NCBI GenBank assembly: GCA_016703605.1
Contig: JADJBU010000022.1
Coordinates: 434,001 to 498,000, forward strand
Direction: 5' to 3'
DNA from: Candidatus Villigracilis adiacens
GTDB lineage: Bacteria > Chloroflexota > Anaerolineae > Anaerolineales > Villigracilaceae
DNA length: 64,000 bases
Shown here piece after piece: positions 17,450 to 24,978 of the stretch; within the stretch, counting starts at the first letter, position 1; each line of letters begins with the position of its first letter. The notes beneath the pieces were generated by a model, which worked only from the letters and a program-made list of their open reading frames with translations, was not told the DNA's origin and made no database searches. A program made the position numbers and the translations under genes.

Positions 17450-17482
17450 AGACCTGACAGGTTTCCAAAACCTGTCAGGTCT
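17450..17482. repeat. Perfect ACCTGACAGGT double palindrome
   Basis: agacctgacaggttt and aaacctgtcaggtct are perfect 15-base inverted arms around a cca loop. Each arm is itself a near palindrome. It ends just before the CCAGGAG ribosome site of the ABC ATPase, so it may influence translation or mRNA stability. Related copies are at 8693-8786. Confidence 0.7.
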
Positions 17483-17499
17483 TACAACCAGGAGTATCC

Positions 17500-18486
17500 A
17501 TGTCCTCTGTCATTTCCATCTCGAAACTGGCAAAACACTACCAGGTCCCCGAACGCGAAGCGGGGCTCAAAGCCGCCGCCAAGGGACTCTTCAAACGCAA
17601 ATACAAAACCGTCAAAGCCGTGGACGGAATTTCCTTCGACATCCAGCCCGGCGAGGTGGTCGGTTTTCTCGGTCCGAACGGGGCGGGCAAGACCACCACG
17701 CTCAAAATGCTGACCGGGCTTCTTCATCCCACATCCGGCGAAGTTTCGGTGCTGGGATTTGAACCCGCGAAACGTCCGCACGATTACCTGCGCCAGATCA
17801 CGCTGGTGATGGGCAACCGCAACCAACTCTCATGGGATTTGCCCGCGCTTGACTCGTTTGACCTGCAACGCGCCATTTACAGCATCCCAACCGATGAGTT
17901 CAAGAAAACCCGCGACGAGTTCATCGAACTGCTCGACCTGAAAGACCTCGTGCAGAAACCCGTCCGCAACCTTTCGCTTGGCGAACGCATGAAGATGGAA
18001 TTCGTCGGCGCATTGCTGCACAAGCCGAAGATTCTCTTCCTCGACGAGCCGACCCTCGGCTTGGACGTGACCATGCAGAAGCGCATCCGTACCTTCGTGG
18101 CGGAATACAACCAGCGTTACGGCGCGACCGTCCTGCTGACGAGTCACTACATGGCGGATGTCGAAGCCCTGTGCAGGCGCGTCATCGTCATCCATCACGG
18201 ACAGTTGCTCTTCGACGGCGACCTTTCCGCGCTGGTCGAGAAATTCTCCGCGTTCAAGACCGTCGGCTTTACGCTCGAGAATCCCGCCGCAGACTTGAGT
18301 CAGTACGGGGACGTGGTATCCGTTGACGGGTCCCGGGTGACGATGCGCGTGCCGAAGGAAAAAACCTCGGCGGTCACCTCCCGTCTGCTCAACGATCTAT
18401 CCGTCGAAGACCTCACCGTCGAAGCCGCGCCCATCGAGGACGTGATCGAGTCGGTATTCTCGGTCAGGAAGGAGGCGCTGGAGTGA
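17500..18486 (+). CDS. ABC-2 type exporter ATP-binding protein
   Basis: The protein has 328 residues. Walker A is GPNGAGKTTTLKML near residue 67, the signature is NLSLGERMKMEF, Walker B is ILFLDEPTLGLD and the switch is TSHYMADVE. The C-terminal 80 residues form the extra domain usual in NatA/DrrA-like ATPases. It drives the two membrane proteins that follow: the first permease start overlaps this stop by a GTGA, so translation is coupled. The transported substrate cannot be told from sequence. Confidence 0.92.
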   Translation: MSSVISISKLAKHYQVPEREAGLKAAAKGLFKRKYKTVKAVDGISFDIQPGEVVGFLGPNGAGKTTTLKMLTGLLHPTSGEVSVLGFEPAKRPHDYLRQITLVMGNRNQLSWDLPALDSFDLQRAIYSIPTDEFKKTRDEFIELLDLKDLVQKPVRNLSLGERMKMEFVGALLHKPKILFLDEPTLGLDVTMQKRIRTFVAEYNQRYGATVLLTSHYMADVEALCRRVIVIHHGQLLFDGDLSALVEKFSAFKTVGFTLENPAADLSQYGDVVSVDGSRVTMRVPKEKTSAVTSRLLNDLSVEDLTVEAAPIEDVIESVFSVRKEALE

Positions 18487-19286
18487 AACGCTATTTTGAT
18501 TTCTACGCATCCATGATGCGCATGTCCGTCCTCGAGCAATGGCAGTATCCCGTCGCCAATTATTTTTATATGATCGGGATGCTCGCCGAGCCGGTGATTT
18601 ACATGGTGGTCTGGTCGGCGGTGGCGAACCAGCAGGGCGGCTCGGTGGGCGGCTACACCCCCGGCTCACTCGCCGCCTATTACATCGTCTGGACTCTCGT
18701 CCGCCAGATGAACATCGCCTTCACCCCCTACGGCTGGGAGTGGCGCATCCGCCAGGGCAGGCTTTCGATGTCGCTGATGCGCCCGATACACCCCCTGCAT
18801 GAAGATGTGGCGTTCTTCGCGGGCTGGAAGGTCGTGATGATCGTCCTGTGGATTCCGCTTGCCCTCGCGCTCTCGTTTTTCTTCAAGCCCGATTTGCACC
18901 CGACCCTGCTCGAAGGCATTATCTTCTTCGTCTCGATCTGGATGGCGTATTTGATTCGCACCATCACCCTTTCGCTGCTCGGCATGGTCACATTTTGGAC
19001 GACGCGGGTCAGCGCCCTCTTTGAGTTGTATTTTGCCGCCGAACTGATCTTTTCGGGACGGCTTGTGCCGCTCTCCCTGATGCCCGAATGGGTTCAGCAA
19101 GCCGCATGGTTCATGCCATTCCGCTGGGCGTTCGGTTTCCCCATCGAAGCGCTGGTGAGCAGCATGACTGTCAACGACCTGTTCGCCGGCTTGGGGATGC
19201 AGCTCGCCTGGGTCTTCTTCGGCATCCTCGTCGTCAGCCAGGTTTGGAAGGTCGCCATCCGCCAGTTCTCAGCGGTGGGAGGTTGA
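18483..19286 (+). CDS. ABC-2 type transporter permease (first)
   Basis: The product has 267 residues with about six membrane segments, including YFYMIGMLAEPVIYMVVWSA, VVMIVLWIPLALALSFFF and LEGIIFFVSIWMAYLIRTI. It starts with GTG overlapping the ATPase stop and ends one base before the next permease start. Two unlike permeases with one ATPase is the usual arrangement for this exporter group (members annotated as daunorubicin-type or DUF990). It acts in the cytoplasmic membrane. Confidence 0.85.
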   Translation: MKRYFDFYASMMRMSVLEQWQYPVANYFYMIGMLAEPVIYMVVWSAVANQQGGSVGGYTPGSLAAYYIVWTLVRQMNIAFTPYGWEWRIRQGRLSMSLMRPIHPLHEDVAFFAGWKVVMIVLWIPLALALSFFFKPDLHPTLLEGIIFFVSIWMAYLIRTITLSLLGMVTFWTTRVSALFELYFAAELIFSGRLVPLSLMPEWVQQAAWFMPFRWAFGFPIEALVSSMTVNDLFAGLGMQLAWVFFGILVVSQVWKVAIRQFSAVGG

Positions 19287-19287
19287 T

Positions 19288-20073
19288 ATGAACGGATTAA
19301 AACTTGCCGCCAATTATCTGCGCATCGGGATCATGAACGAGTTCCAATACCGCGCCAACCTTTACATTCAAATCCTGCAAACCTTCATCGCGCTTGGCAC
19401 GGGGCTGATCGGCTTGAGTCTCGTCTTCGACCAGGTGGATCAACTCGGCGGCTGGGGCAAAGCCGACCTGCTGGCTGTGATGGGCGTCTTCACCATCATG
19501 GGCGGGGTGATCCGCGCCGCCATCCAGCCGAACATGGAACGTCTCATGGACGAAATCCGCGAAGGGACCCTCGATTACGCCCTCACCAAACCCGCAGACT
19601 CGCAGCTGCTCGTCAGCGTGCGCGAATTCCGTTTGTGGACCTTGGTGGATATCGTCGTCGGCGTCATCGTCCTGCTCGTCGCGCTCTCCCAACTGAACTG
19701 GCGCGTGGATGCGTGGTCTGTGCTGGGTTTTCTATCCTCCCTCGTCATGGGCGCGCTCATGACCTATTGCTTCTGGCTCATCATCACCTCCACCGCGTTC
19801 TGGTTCATCCGCGTGAACGAGATCGCCAACCTCTTCGAGGGACTCTACGCCGCCGGCCGCTGGCCCGTGACCATCTACCCCAACTGGCTGCGCTACGGAT
19901 TGACCTTCCTCGTCCCCGTCGCCTTCGCTGTCACCGTCCCCGCCTCAGCCCTTACGGGACGGCTGACCCTGCAAACCTGGCTCGGCGCCCTCGCCCTGAC
20001 CGCGACTCTCTTCGTCGTAGCCCGCATGATCTGGAGAACGGGTTTAAAGAATTATTCCGGCGCATCTGCATAA
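19288..20073 (+). CDS. ABC-2 type transporter permease (second, ABC2_membrane_6-like)
   Basis: The product has 261 residues. The opening LAANYLRIGIMNEFQYRANL followed by LIGLSLVFDQ is characteristic of the PF06182 (DUF990) permeases. About six membrane spans are seen, with a conserved-looking cytosolic stretch EIREGTLDYALTKPADSQLL. It begins one base after the previous permease stop and ends the operon; the tandem palindrome array begins 13 bases later. Confidence 0.85.
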   Translation: MNGLKLAANYLRIGIMNEFQYRANLYIQILQTFIALGTGLIGLSLVFDQVDQLGGWGKADLLAVMGVFTIMGGVIRAAIQPNMERLMDEIREGTLDYALTKPADSQLLVSVREFRLWTLVDIVVGVIVLLVALSQLNWRVDAWSVLGFLSSLVMGALMTYCFWLIITSTAFWFIRVNEIANLFEGLYAAGRWPVTIYPNWLRYGLTFLVPVAFAVTVPASALTGRLTLQTWLGALALTATLFVVARMIWRTGLKNYSGASA

Positions 20074-20085
20074 TCCCCCCCTTCG

Positions 20086-20579
20086 CACAGTACGACAAAG
20101 TTCACTTTGTCATTCCCCTCCCGCAAAGTGAACTTTGCACTACCCACAGTACGACAAAGTTCACTTTGTCATTCCCCTTCCCGCAAAGTGAACTTTGCAC
20201 TACCCACACAGTACGACAAAGTTCACTTTGTCATTCCCCTTCCCGCAAAGTGAACTTTGCACTACCCACACAGTACGACAAAGTTCACTTTGTCATTCCC
20301 CCTCCCGCAAAGTGAACTTTGCACTACCCACACAGTACGACAAAGTTCACTTTGTCATTCCCCTTCCCGCAAAGTGAACTTTGCACTACCCACACAGTAC
20401 GACAAAGTTCACTTTGTCATTCCCCTTCCCGCAAAGTGAACTTTGCACTACCCACACAGTACGACAAAGTTCACTTTGTCATTCCCCTTCCCGCAAAGTG
20501 AACTTTGCACTACCCACACAGTACGACAAAGTTCACTTTGTCATTCCCCCTCCCGCAAAGTGAACTTTGCGTTACCCAT
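20086..20579. repeat. Eight-copy 62-bp tandem array of paired palindromes
   Basis: Eight units begin at g20090, 20149, 20211, 20273, 20335, 20397, 20459 and 20521; the first is 59 bp and the others 62 bp. Each unit holds acaaagttcactttgt and gcaaagtgaactttgc, which are each palindromic and are reverse complements of one another, separated by cattccccttcccg. A unit can therefore fold as two small hairpins or one long one. Differences are limited to one or two bases. It fills the convergent gap between the ABC operon and the lytic transglycosylase and holds no supported gene. Confidence 0.95.
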
Positions 20580-20580
20580 A

Positions 20581-22995
20581 TCAGCCCCCGTACAACCTTC
20601 TATAAATAATAAATATCTCGTAGATATTCCGAATGTAATTGCGCGTCTCCTCGAAGCGGACGCTTTCCAGAAAAAGGTCGGGGTCGTCGCCGGAGAGTTC
20701 CTTCCATGCCGCAGCGTTGCCGGGTCCGCCGTTATAGGCGGCGAGGGTGGCGTACAGGTCGCCGTTTAGCGAGGCGCGGTTCCTGGCGAGGTAATGCGTC
20801 CCGAACAACACGCTCACGTATGGGCGGTATAAATCCTCCTCAGCATAGTTGATCGGCTTGCCAAGTTCCGAGGCGATCTGCGCACCGGTCGGGGCAATGA
20901 TCTGCATCAGACCGCGCGCGCCCGCGTTCGAGCGGACGAACCCCTCGAAGAGACTCTCCTGCCGGATCACGCTGAAGACGAAGAGCGGATCGAATCCGTT
21001 TTGCTGGGCGTTGGGAATGACCAGGTCGGAGTAATACAACCCATAGCGGATGTGAGTGAAATACGCCGGAGCCATCATCGATTCGGTGTGTTCGTCCAGC
21101 CCGGCCATGGTCAACACCTGGCGCGCCGCGAATATCGCGGAACGGTACATGCCGATGTCGTGCAGGTAATTCGTCAGGCGGTAACTGCCCACAACATCGT
21201 TGAGCGCTTCGAGTTCCGAGCGCAGGTCTTCGAACTCCAGCCGCGCTTCGTCGTACATCCCCATATCCCAATACTCTTTGCCGCGGATGACGCGCCCATC
21301 CGACGCCAGCGGACCGAGACCGTTCAAATCCACATCCGGGGCAAGGTTGAAGGTCAGGCGCATCCAGGCATCGGCATCGGCGCGTTCGCGGGCAAGGTCC
21401 ACCTGATAATTGGAAGAAGGCGTGGACGCAAAAGGAGCGAGCTGCGCCAGCATATCGCGCGCGCGTTCGCTGTAGTATCCGCCCGGGTCAAGGTTCTGCC
21501 CCTCCCGCCAGGCGTCGTCCGCGCTGTTGGCTTCGCCGAGGAGCCGATACGACTTCCCGATCCAGAGCAGCGCGCGGCTTTTGTCCTCTGTCGATGCCGA
21601 AAGCGCGAGGCTGCGTTTGAACGTATCCAGCGCCGACTGGGGATTGCCGCGCCGGTATTCGATCATCCCCATCAGGAATGCCGCATAGGCGGATTGCTTC
21701 GAGCCGGGGTATTCCAGCGTCACCCGCGACCAGGTCTCGACGGCTTTGTCGTATTGCTCGTCGCGTTCGTAGATGCGCGCCGCACTCATCAGGTAATCGG
21801 CGGCAATCGAGGCGCTCGGCGCAAGGCTGACGAATTCGAGCAGAGTCTGCGCCCCGCCGGTGTAATCGCCCTTCTGCGCCCATTGGATGAAGGCCTTCTC
21901 GCCCCATGCGTCGCCCCAGCGGGTATGGATCGAAAAATTTCCAATGAACGTATCGTAATCAGCCAGCGCTTCGTCGTATAAACCCAGGCTGTTTTTGGAA
22001 AGCGCGCGGTAGTAGTATGCCGTCCCATCGTTCTCGGGCGGGTTGCCCGCAAGATACCTGTCGAAGGCGGAAATGGCGACCGCGTACTGACCCGCGAAAT
22101 AATCCACAATGCCCCGGTCCAGTTCGTCGACGGTCTCGCCCGCATCCACCAGTTCGACGAGGCTGAGATAGGAATAATAGGAAAGCGGATAATTCTCAAC
22201 GGCATAGCGGAAGCGTTCATTCGCCTCGGCATTCTGACCTTGAGCCTGGTTCGCCAACCCGGCTTCGTACAACGCCTGGGCTTTGACGTAATCGCTGCCG
22301 GCGCGCCCGAGGATGCCGTCGTATAACGCCAGCGCGGTTTCGTAATTCCCAAGTTCCACCTGTGTGGCGGCAACCTTCAGGTCGAGATAAATATCGTCGC
22401 CGAGCGATGGGGCGGTGATGGCGGTCGTGTAGGTGGGCAGGGCTTCGGCGTAATTCTGCGCGTTGAACAGCGCGTCGCCGCGCAATTCCTGAACGTAGGC
22501 ATCGAGCGTGCCGGGGCGCAGGACGAGATAGGTCTGCCACGAATCGGCGGCGGCGGGGTAGTTCTCCAGTTTGTAGTTGACGAATCCCTGCAGGAAAAAG
22601 GCTTGAGCCGATTGCGGCGTGCCGGGGTATTCGGCGATCAGGGTTTGCAGGGCGGTCTGGGTTTCGTTGTAGCGGTTTTGGGCGTAATAGATCTTCGCCA
22701 CCCCCCATTGAGCCGACGCCCTCACCAGCGGGTCGGGCGAATCGCTTAGCGCGGTCTGGTAATGGATGAGCGCCAGGTCGTAATCGCCGTTGAAGAGCGC
22801 CCTGTCTCCCTCGCTGACTCTTGCAATGGGCAGGGGCGTGGGCGTGATCGTGGGCGTGAAGGTCGCTTCAGGGGTGATGGTGACGCTGGGAGTCACCGTC
22901 CAACCGGGGGGGATGGCGGGGATATTTTCCAGCGCCGCACAAGCCGTGATGGAGAGAGTCAGCCAAAGTCCAAGAAAGAGCCGGAGTTTCTTCAT
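20581..22995 (-). CDS. Lytic transglycosylase lipoprotein with TPR region and SLT domain
   Basis: Cleaves peptidoglycan glycan strands, like Slt70-type enzymes. The protein has 804 residues from the ATG at 22993-22995: a lipoprotein signal ending in LSITAC, a Thr/Pro-rich tether (TPTITPTPLP), a long TPR superhelix from about residue 55 to 640 (repeats such as AQAFFLQGFVNYKLENYPAA), and a C-terminal SLT domain from about residue 674. That domain carries the catalytic Glu680 in VIRQES, GARGLMQI and LAAYNGGPGN. The start is preferred over an upstream TTG because a TTGACG/TATAAA promoter sits only 6 bases before it. The enzyme should be anchored on the outer face of the membrane. Confidence 0.92.
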   Translation of the reverse strand: MKKLRLFLGLWLTLSITACAALENIPAIPPGWTVTPSVTITPEATFTPTITPTPLPIARVSEGDRALFNGDYDLALIHYQTALSDSPDPLVRASAQWGVAKIYYAQNRYNETQTALQTLIAEYPGTPQSAQAFFLQGFVNYKLENYPAAADSWQTYLVLRPGTLDAYVQELRGDALFNAQNYAEALPTYTTAITAPSLGDDIYLDLKVAATQVELGNYETALALYDGILGRAGSDYVKAQALYEAGLANQAQGQNAEANERFRYAVENYPLSYYSYLSLVELVDAGETVDELDRGIVDYFAGQYAVAISAFDRYLAGNPPENDGTAYYYRALSKNSLGLYDEALADYDTFIGNFSIHTRWGDAWGEKAFIQWAQKGDYTGGAQTLLEFVSLAPSASIAADYLMSAARIYERDEQYDKAVETWSRVTLEYPGSKQSAYAAFLMGMIEYRRGNPQSALDTFKRSLALSASTEDKSRALLWIGKSYRLLGEANSADDAWREGQNLDPGGYYSERARDMLAQLAPFASTPSSNYQVDLARERADADAWMRLTFNLAPDVDLNGLGPLASDGRVIRGKEYWDMGMYDEARLEFEDLRSELEALNDVVGSYRLTNYLHDIGMYRSAIFAARQVLTMAGLDEHTESMMAPAYFTHIRYGLYYSDLVIPNAQQNGFDPLFVFSVIRQESLFEGFVRSNAGARGLMQIIAPTGAQIASELGKPINYAEEDLYRPYVSVLFGTHYLARNRASLNGDLYATLAAYNGGPGNAAAWKELSGDDPDLFLESVRFEETRNYIRNIYEIFIIYRRLYGG

Positions 22996-23001
22996 CCCGT
23001 T

Positions 23002-23030
23002 TTTATACTGGTATTTGGAACCATCGTCAA
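23002..23030 (-). promoter_or_regulatory. Promoter of the lytic transglycosylase gene, leaderless
   Basis: On the minus strand TTGACG (23030-23025), a 17-base spacer and TATAAA (23007-23002) are followed by AACGGG and the ATG at 22995. The start site should coincide with the start codon. Confidence 0.65.
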
Positions 23031-23203
23031 GCAAGGAGTGAGACGGTTCTTATTTCTTATTATGGCTTTTGCAAAGTTGCTTGACGTTCCTTTGAATTTG
23101 GGGCAAGGTTTAACGCGAAACGCGCAAAGGGGGCGAATTTACGCGAAAACCAATTAAGATTTTCCTGACCTTGCAAAGGCCATGTATTTCTTGTTTTTAT
23201 AGA

Positions 23204-23232
23204 TTGTATTCAAAGGGTGGGTGCGCTATAAT
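23204..23232 (+). promoter_or_regulatory. Promoter of the polyamine-binding protein gene
   Basis: TTGTAT at 23204-23209, 17 bases and a perfect TATAAT at 23227-23232. The 312-base gap 22996-23307 otherwise holds only the divergent transglycosylase promoter and the leader hairpin. Confidence 0.75.
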
Positions 23233-23252
23233 CCTTTTTGTACGCCATCCCA

Positions 23253-23286
23253 AGCCTTGCGCGAGTTCATTGACTCGCGCAGGGCT
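23253..23286 (+). promoter_or_regulatory. Leader hairpin of the polyamine-binding protein gene
   Basis: agccttgcgcgagt and actcgcgcagggct form a strong stem with a tcattg loop, about 14 bases after the predicted start site and 21 before the ATG. No T-run follows, so it may protect the mRNA or modulate translation instead of terminating. Confidence 0.5.
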
Positions 23287-23307
23287 ATATATATTCAAAG
23301 GAGAAGA

Positions 23308-24459
23308 ATGAACACACACCACAAAATCCATCAGAATGCGAGGTTGATTTTGTCGAGCGTGCTGTTGATTGCCGTGACGGCTTGCGCAGCGGGGGGAGAG
23401 CCTGCCTCAACGGACGAACTGGTCACGTCCACCGGGTTTGTTTGCCCGGAGCCGAGCCCGCGCGTTGAATTCGAAAGTGAAACGATCAATATCTTTACGT
23501 GGACGGAATACGTCCCGGCTGATATCCTCGATTGTTTCGGTCTGGTCTATGGCGTCGAAGTCAATGTGGATTACTTCTCGTCGAACGAGGAACTATATTC
23601 AAAGGTGTCGCTGGGCGAGGATATCGATCCGTACGATGTTGTTCACCCGAGCGATTACATGATCGGCGTTCTCATCCGCGAAGGTTTGCTGGCGGAACTG
23701 GATGCCGACAGGCTGCCGAATTTATCGAACCTGGATGCCGGTCTGGCTGCCGCCTATGGCGAGACGACGGGTTTTATTGTGCCGTATCAGATGGGCACGC
23801 AAGCCATCATCTATAACGCCGAAACCGTCGAAACCCCGCCAACCTCCTGGGCAGACCTGTGGAGCGCGGAATACGAAGGTCGCATTGTGGCAGTGGACGA
23901 CAGCCGCGTGATCATCGGCGCGGCGCTGTTGACCCTCGGCTACGATGTGAACGACACGAACCCCGATCATCTGGAGCAAGCCAAGGCGAAACTGCTCGAA
24001 CTGATGCCGAACATCCGCGTTTTCGACAGCGACAGCCCCAAGACCCCGCTGGTGGCCGGGGATGTGGACCTGGGCATTGTCTGGAACGGGGAGGCCTTCC
24101 TGACCCAGACCGAAGACCCGCGCTTCGAGTACGTCTTCCCGGAGGAAGGCTCGATCATCTTCTACGATGGCATGGCAATTCCGAATACCGCGCCGCACCC
24201 CGATGCCGCCTATGCCTGGTTCAATTATCTTTTGCAGGGCGATGTCAACTGGCTGGCGCTGGTGGACTATCCTTACACCAACCCGAACAAGGCCGCGCTG
24301 GAATATGCGAAGGAAAACGCGCCCGAGGTGTATGAGGCGTATGCGTCTTCTCCGATCACGAACACGCCCGCCGATGAATTCGCGAAGGGTCACGAAGTGA
24401 AAGACCTGGGCGAGGCGCTGCTTCTGTACGACGAAGTCTGGACCGAGATAAAACAATAG
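23308..24459 (+). CDS. potD: Spermidine/putrescine-type ABC transporter substrate-binding lipoprotein
   Basis: The protein has 383 residues from the ATG at 23308, chosen for its AAAGGAG ribosome site. It carries a lipoprotein signal ending in AVTAC, then the PotD-like fold: INIFTWTEYVPADIL, VVHPSDYMIGVLIREGLL, PYQMGTQAIIYNAE, SWADLW, VDLGIVWNGEAF and AIPNTAPHPDAAYAW. These match extracellular polyamine-binding proteins. No ATPase or permease genes are adjacent, so the partners must be elsewhere. Binding specificity between spermidine and putrescine is not decided by what can be read here. Confidence 0.88.
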   Translation: MNTHHKIHQNARLILSSVLLIAVTACAAGGEPASTDELVTSTGFVCPEPSPRVEFESETINIFTWTEYVPADILDCFGLVYGVEVNVDYFSSNEELYSKVSLGEDIDPYDVVHPSDYMIGVLIREGLLAELDADRLPNLSNLDAGLAAAYGETTGFIVPYQMGTQAIIYNAETVETPPTSWADLWSAEYEGRIVAVDDSRVIIGAALLTLGYDVNDTNPDHLEQAKAKLLELMPNIRVFDSDSPKTPLVAGDVDLGIVWNGEAFLTQTEDPRFEYVFPEEGSIIFYDGMAIPNTAPHPDAAYAWFNYLLQGDVNWLALVDYPYTNPNKAALEYAKENAPEVYEAYASSPITNTPADEFAKGHEVKDLGEALLLYDEVWTEIKQ

Positions 24460-24614
24460 GCTTTATCCGAAGTTTCACTACCGCGCATTCCAAGCCCCAG
24501 GAGAGCGTTTCTTAAGTCTGTGAAAGGCGTGAAAAAAGAACCCCAGCCACAGAGAACGCCGAGTTCACAGTGATTTTTTAAAAAGTTCTCTCAAGATTCT
24601 CTATGTCCTGCCGT

Positions 24615-24725
24615 GCGCAAGCAAAGGTTTTCAATTTGGACTGCGGCATCTCCCGATTTTGATCGAAAGTCGGGAGATGCCGTGGCGCCGCTTCCAATTC
24701 CGCGCCTGACCTGTTTTGCTTGCGC
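24615..24725. repeat. Long imperfect inverted repeat (MITE-like or structured RNA)
   Basis: Within the 519-base gap 24460-24978, gcgcaagcaaa (24615-24625) pairs with tttgcttgcgc (24715-24725), aatttgga pairs with tccaatt inside it, and cggcatctcccga (24644-24656) pairs perfectly with tcgggagatgccg (24670-24682). The element ends 18 bases before the -35 box of the RNase J promoter. The earlier part of the gap (24460-24600) holds degenerate repeat sequence such as cacagagaacgccgagttcac and no gene. Confidence 0.6.
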
Positions 24726-24742
24726 GCCGCCTGCGCCCCGCT

Positions 24743-24771
24743 TTGACAAATCCCTGCCGCCCTGCTATACT
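24743..24771 (+). promoter_or_regulatory. RNase J promoter
   Basis: Perfect TTGACA at 24743-24748, 17 bases and TATACT at 24766-24771. Transcription would start near 24778, leaving a leader of about 200 bases. Confidence 0.8.
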
Positions 24772-24842
24772 TCCAGCCGTTAGTTGACTATCCGGGCGCG
24801 CGGCGCCTTTTGTTTGAGAACAATCGTGTTTTGCCAGTGACC

Positions 24843-24876
24843 GATCTTCGCGAGCAAGTCAGCGAAGGTCTTTTTA
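24843..24876 (+). terminator. Leader terminator ahead of RNase J
   Basis: gatcttcgc (24843-24851) and gcgaaggtc (24862-24870) form a 9-base stem with one wobble, followed by ttttta. It lies between the promoter and the gene, so it could attenuate expression. A second hairpin, aaccgcataagcggtt at 24924-24939, follows. Confidence 0.65.
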
Positions 24877-24978
24877 TTTGTCTGAGGGAAAAGACTTTTA
24901 ATCCAACATCCAACCTTGACTTTAACCGCATAAGCGGTTTGAAAAATTCACATTTAGTGAGGTATACAGAAAAATTCT

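Noticed and set aside
20086..20579. CRISPR array
   Set aside because: The whole 62-base unit is conserved with no unique spacers, and each unit is palindromic throughout.
20195..20769. Chain of about 60-residue open frames across the tandem array
   Set aside because: The period of 62 is not a multiple of 3, so each unit is read in a new frame; the peptides are products of the repeat.
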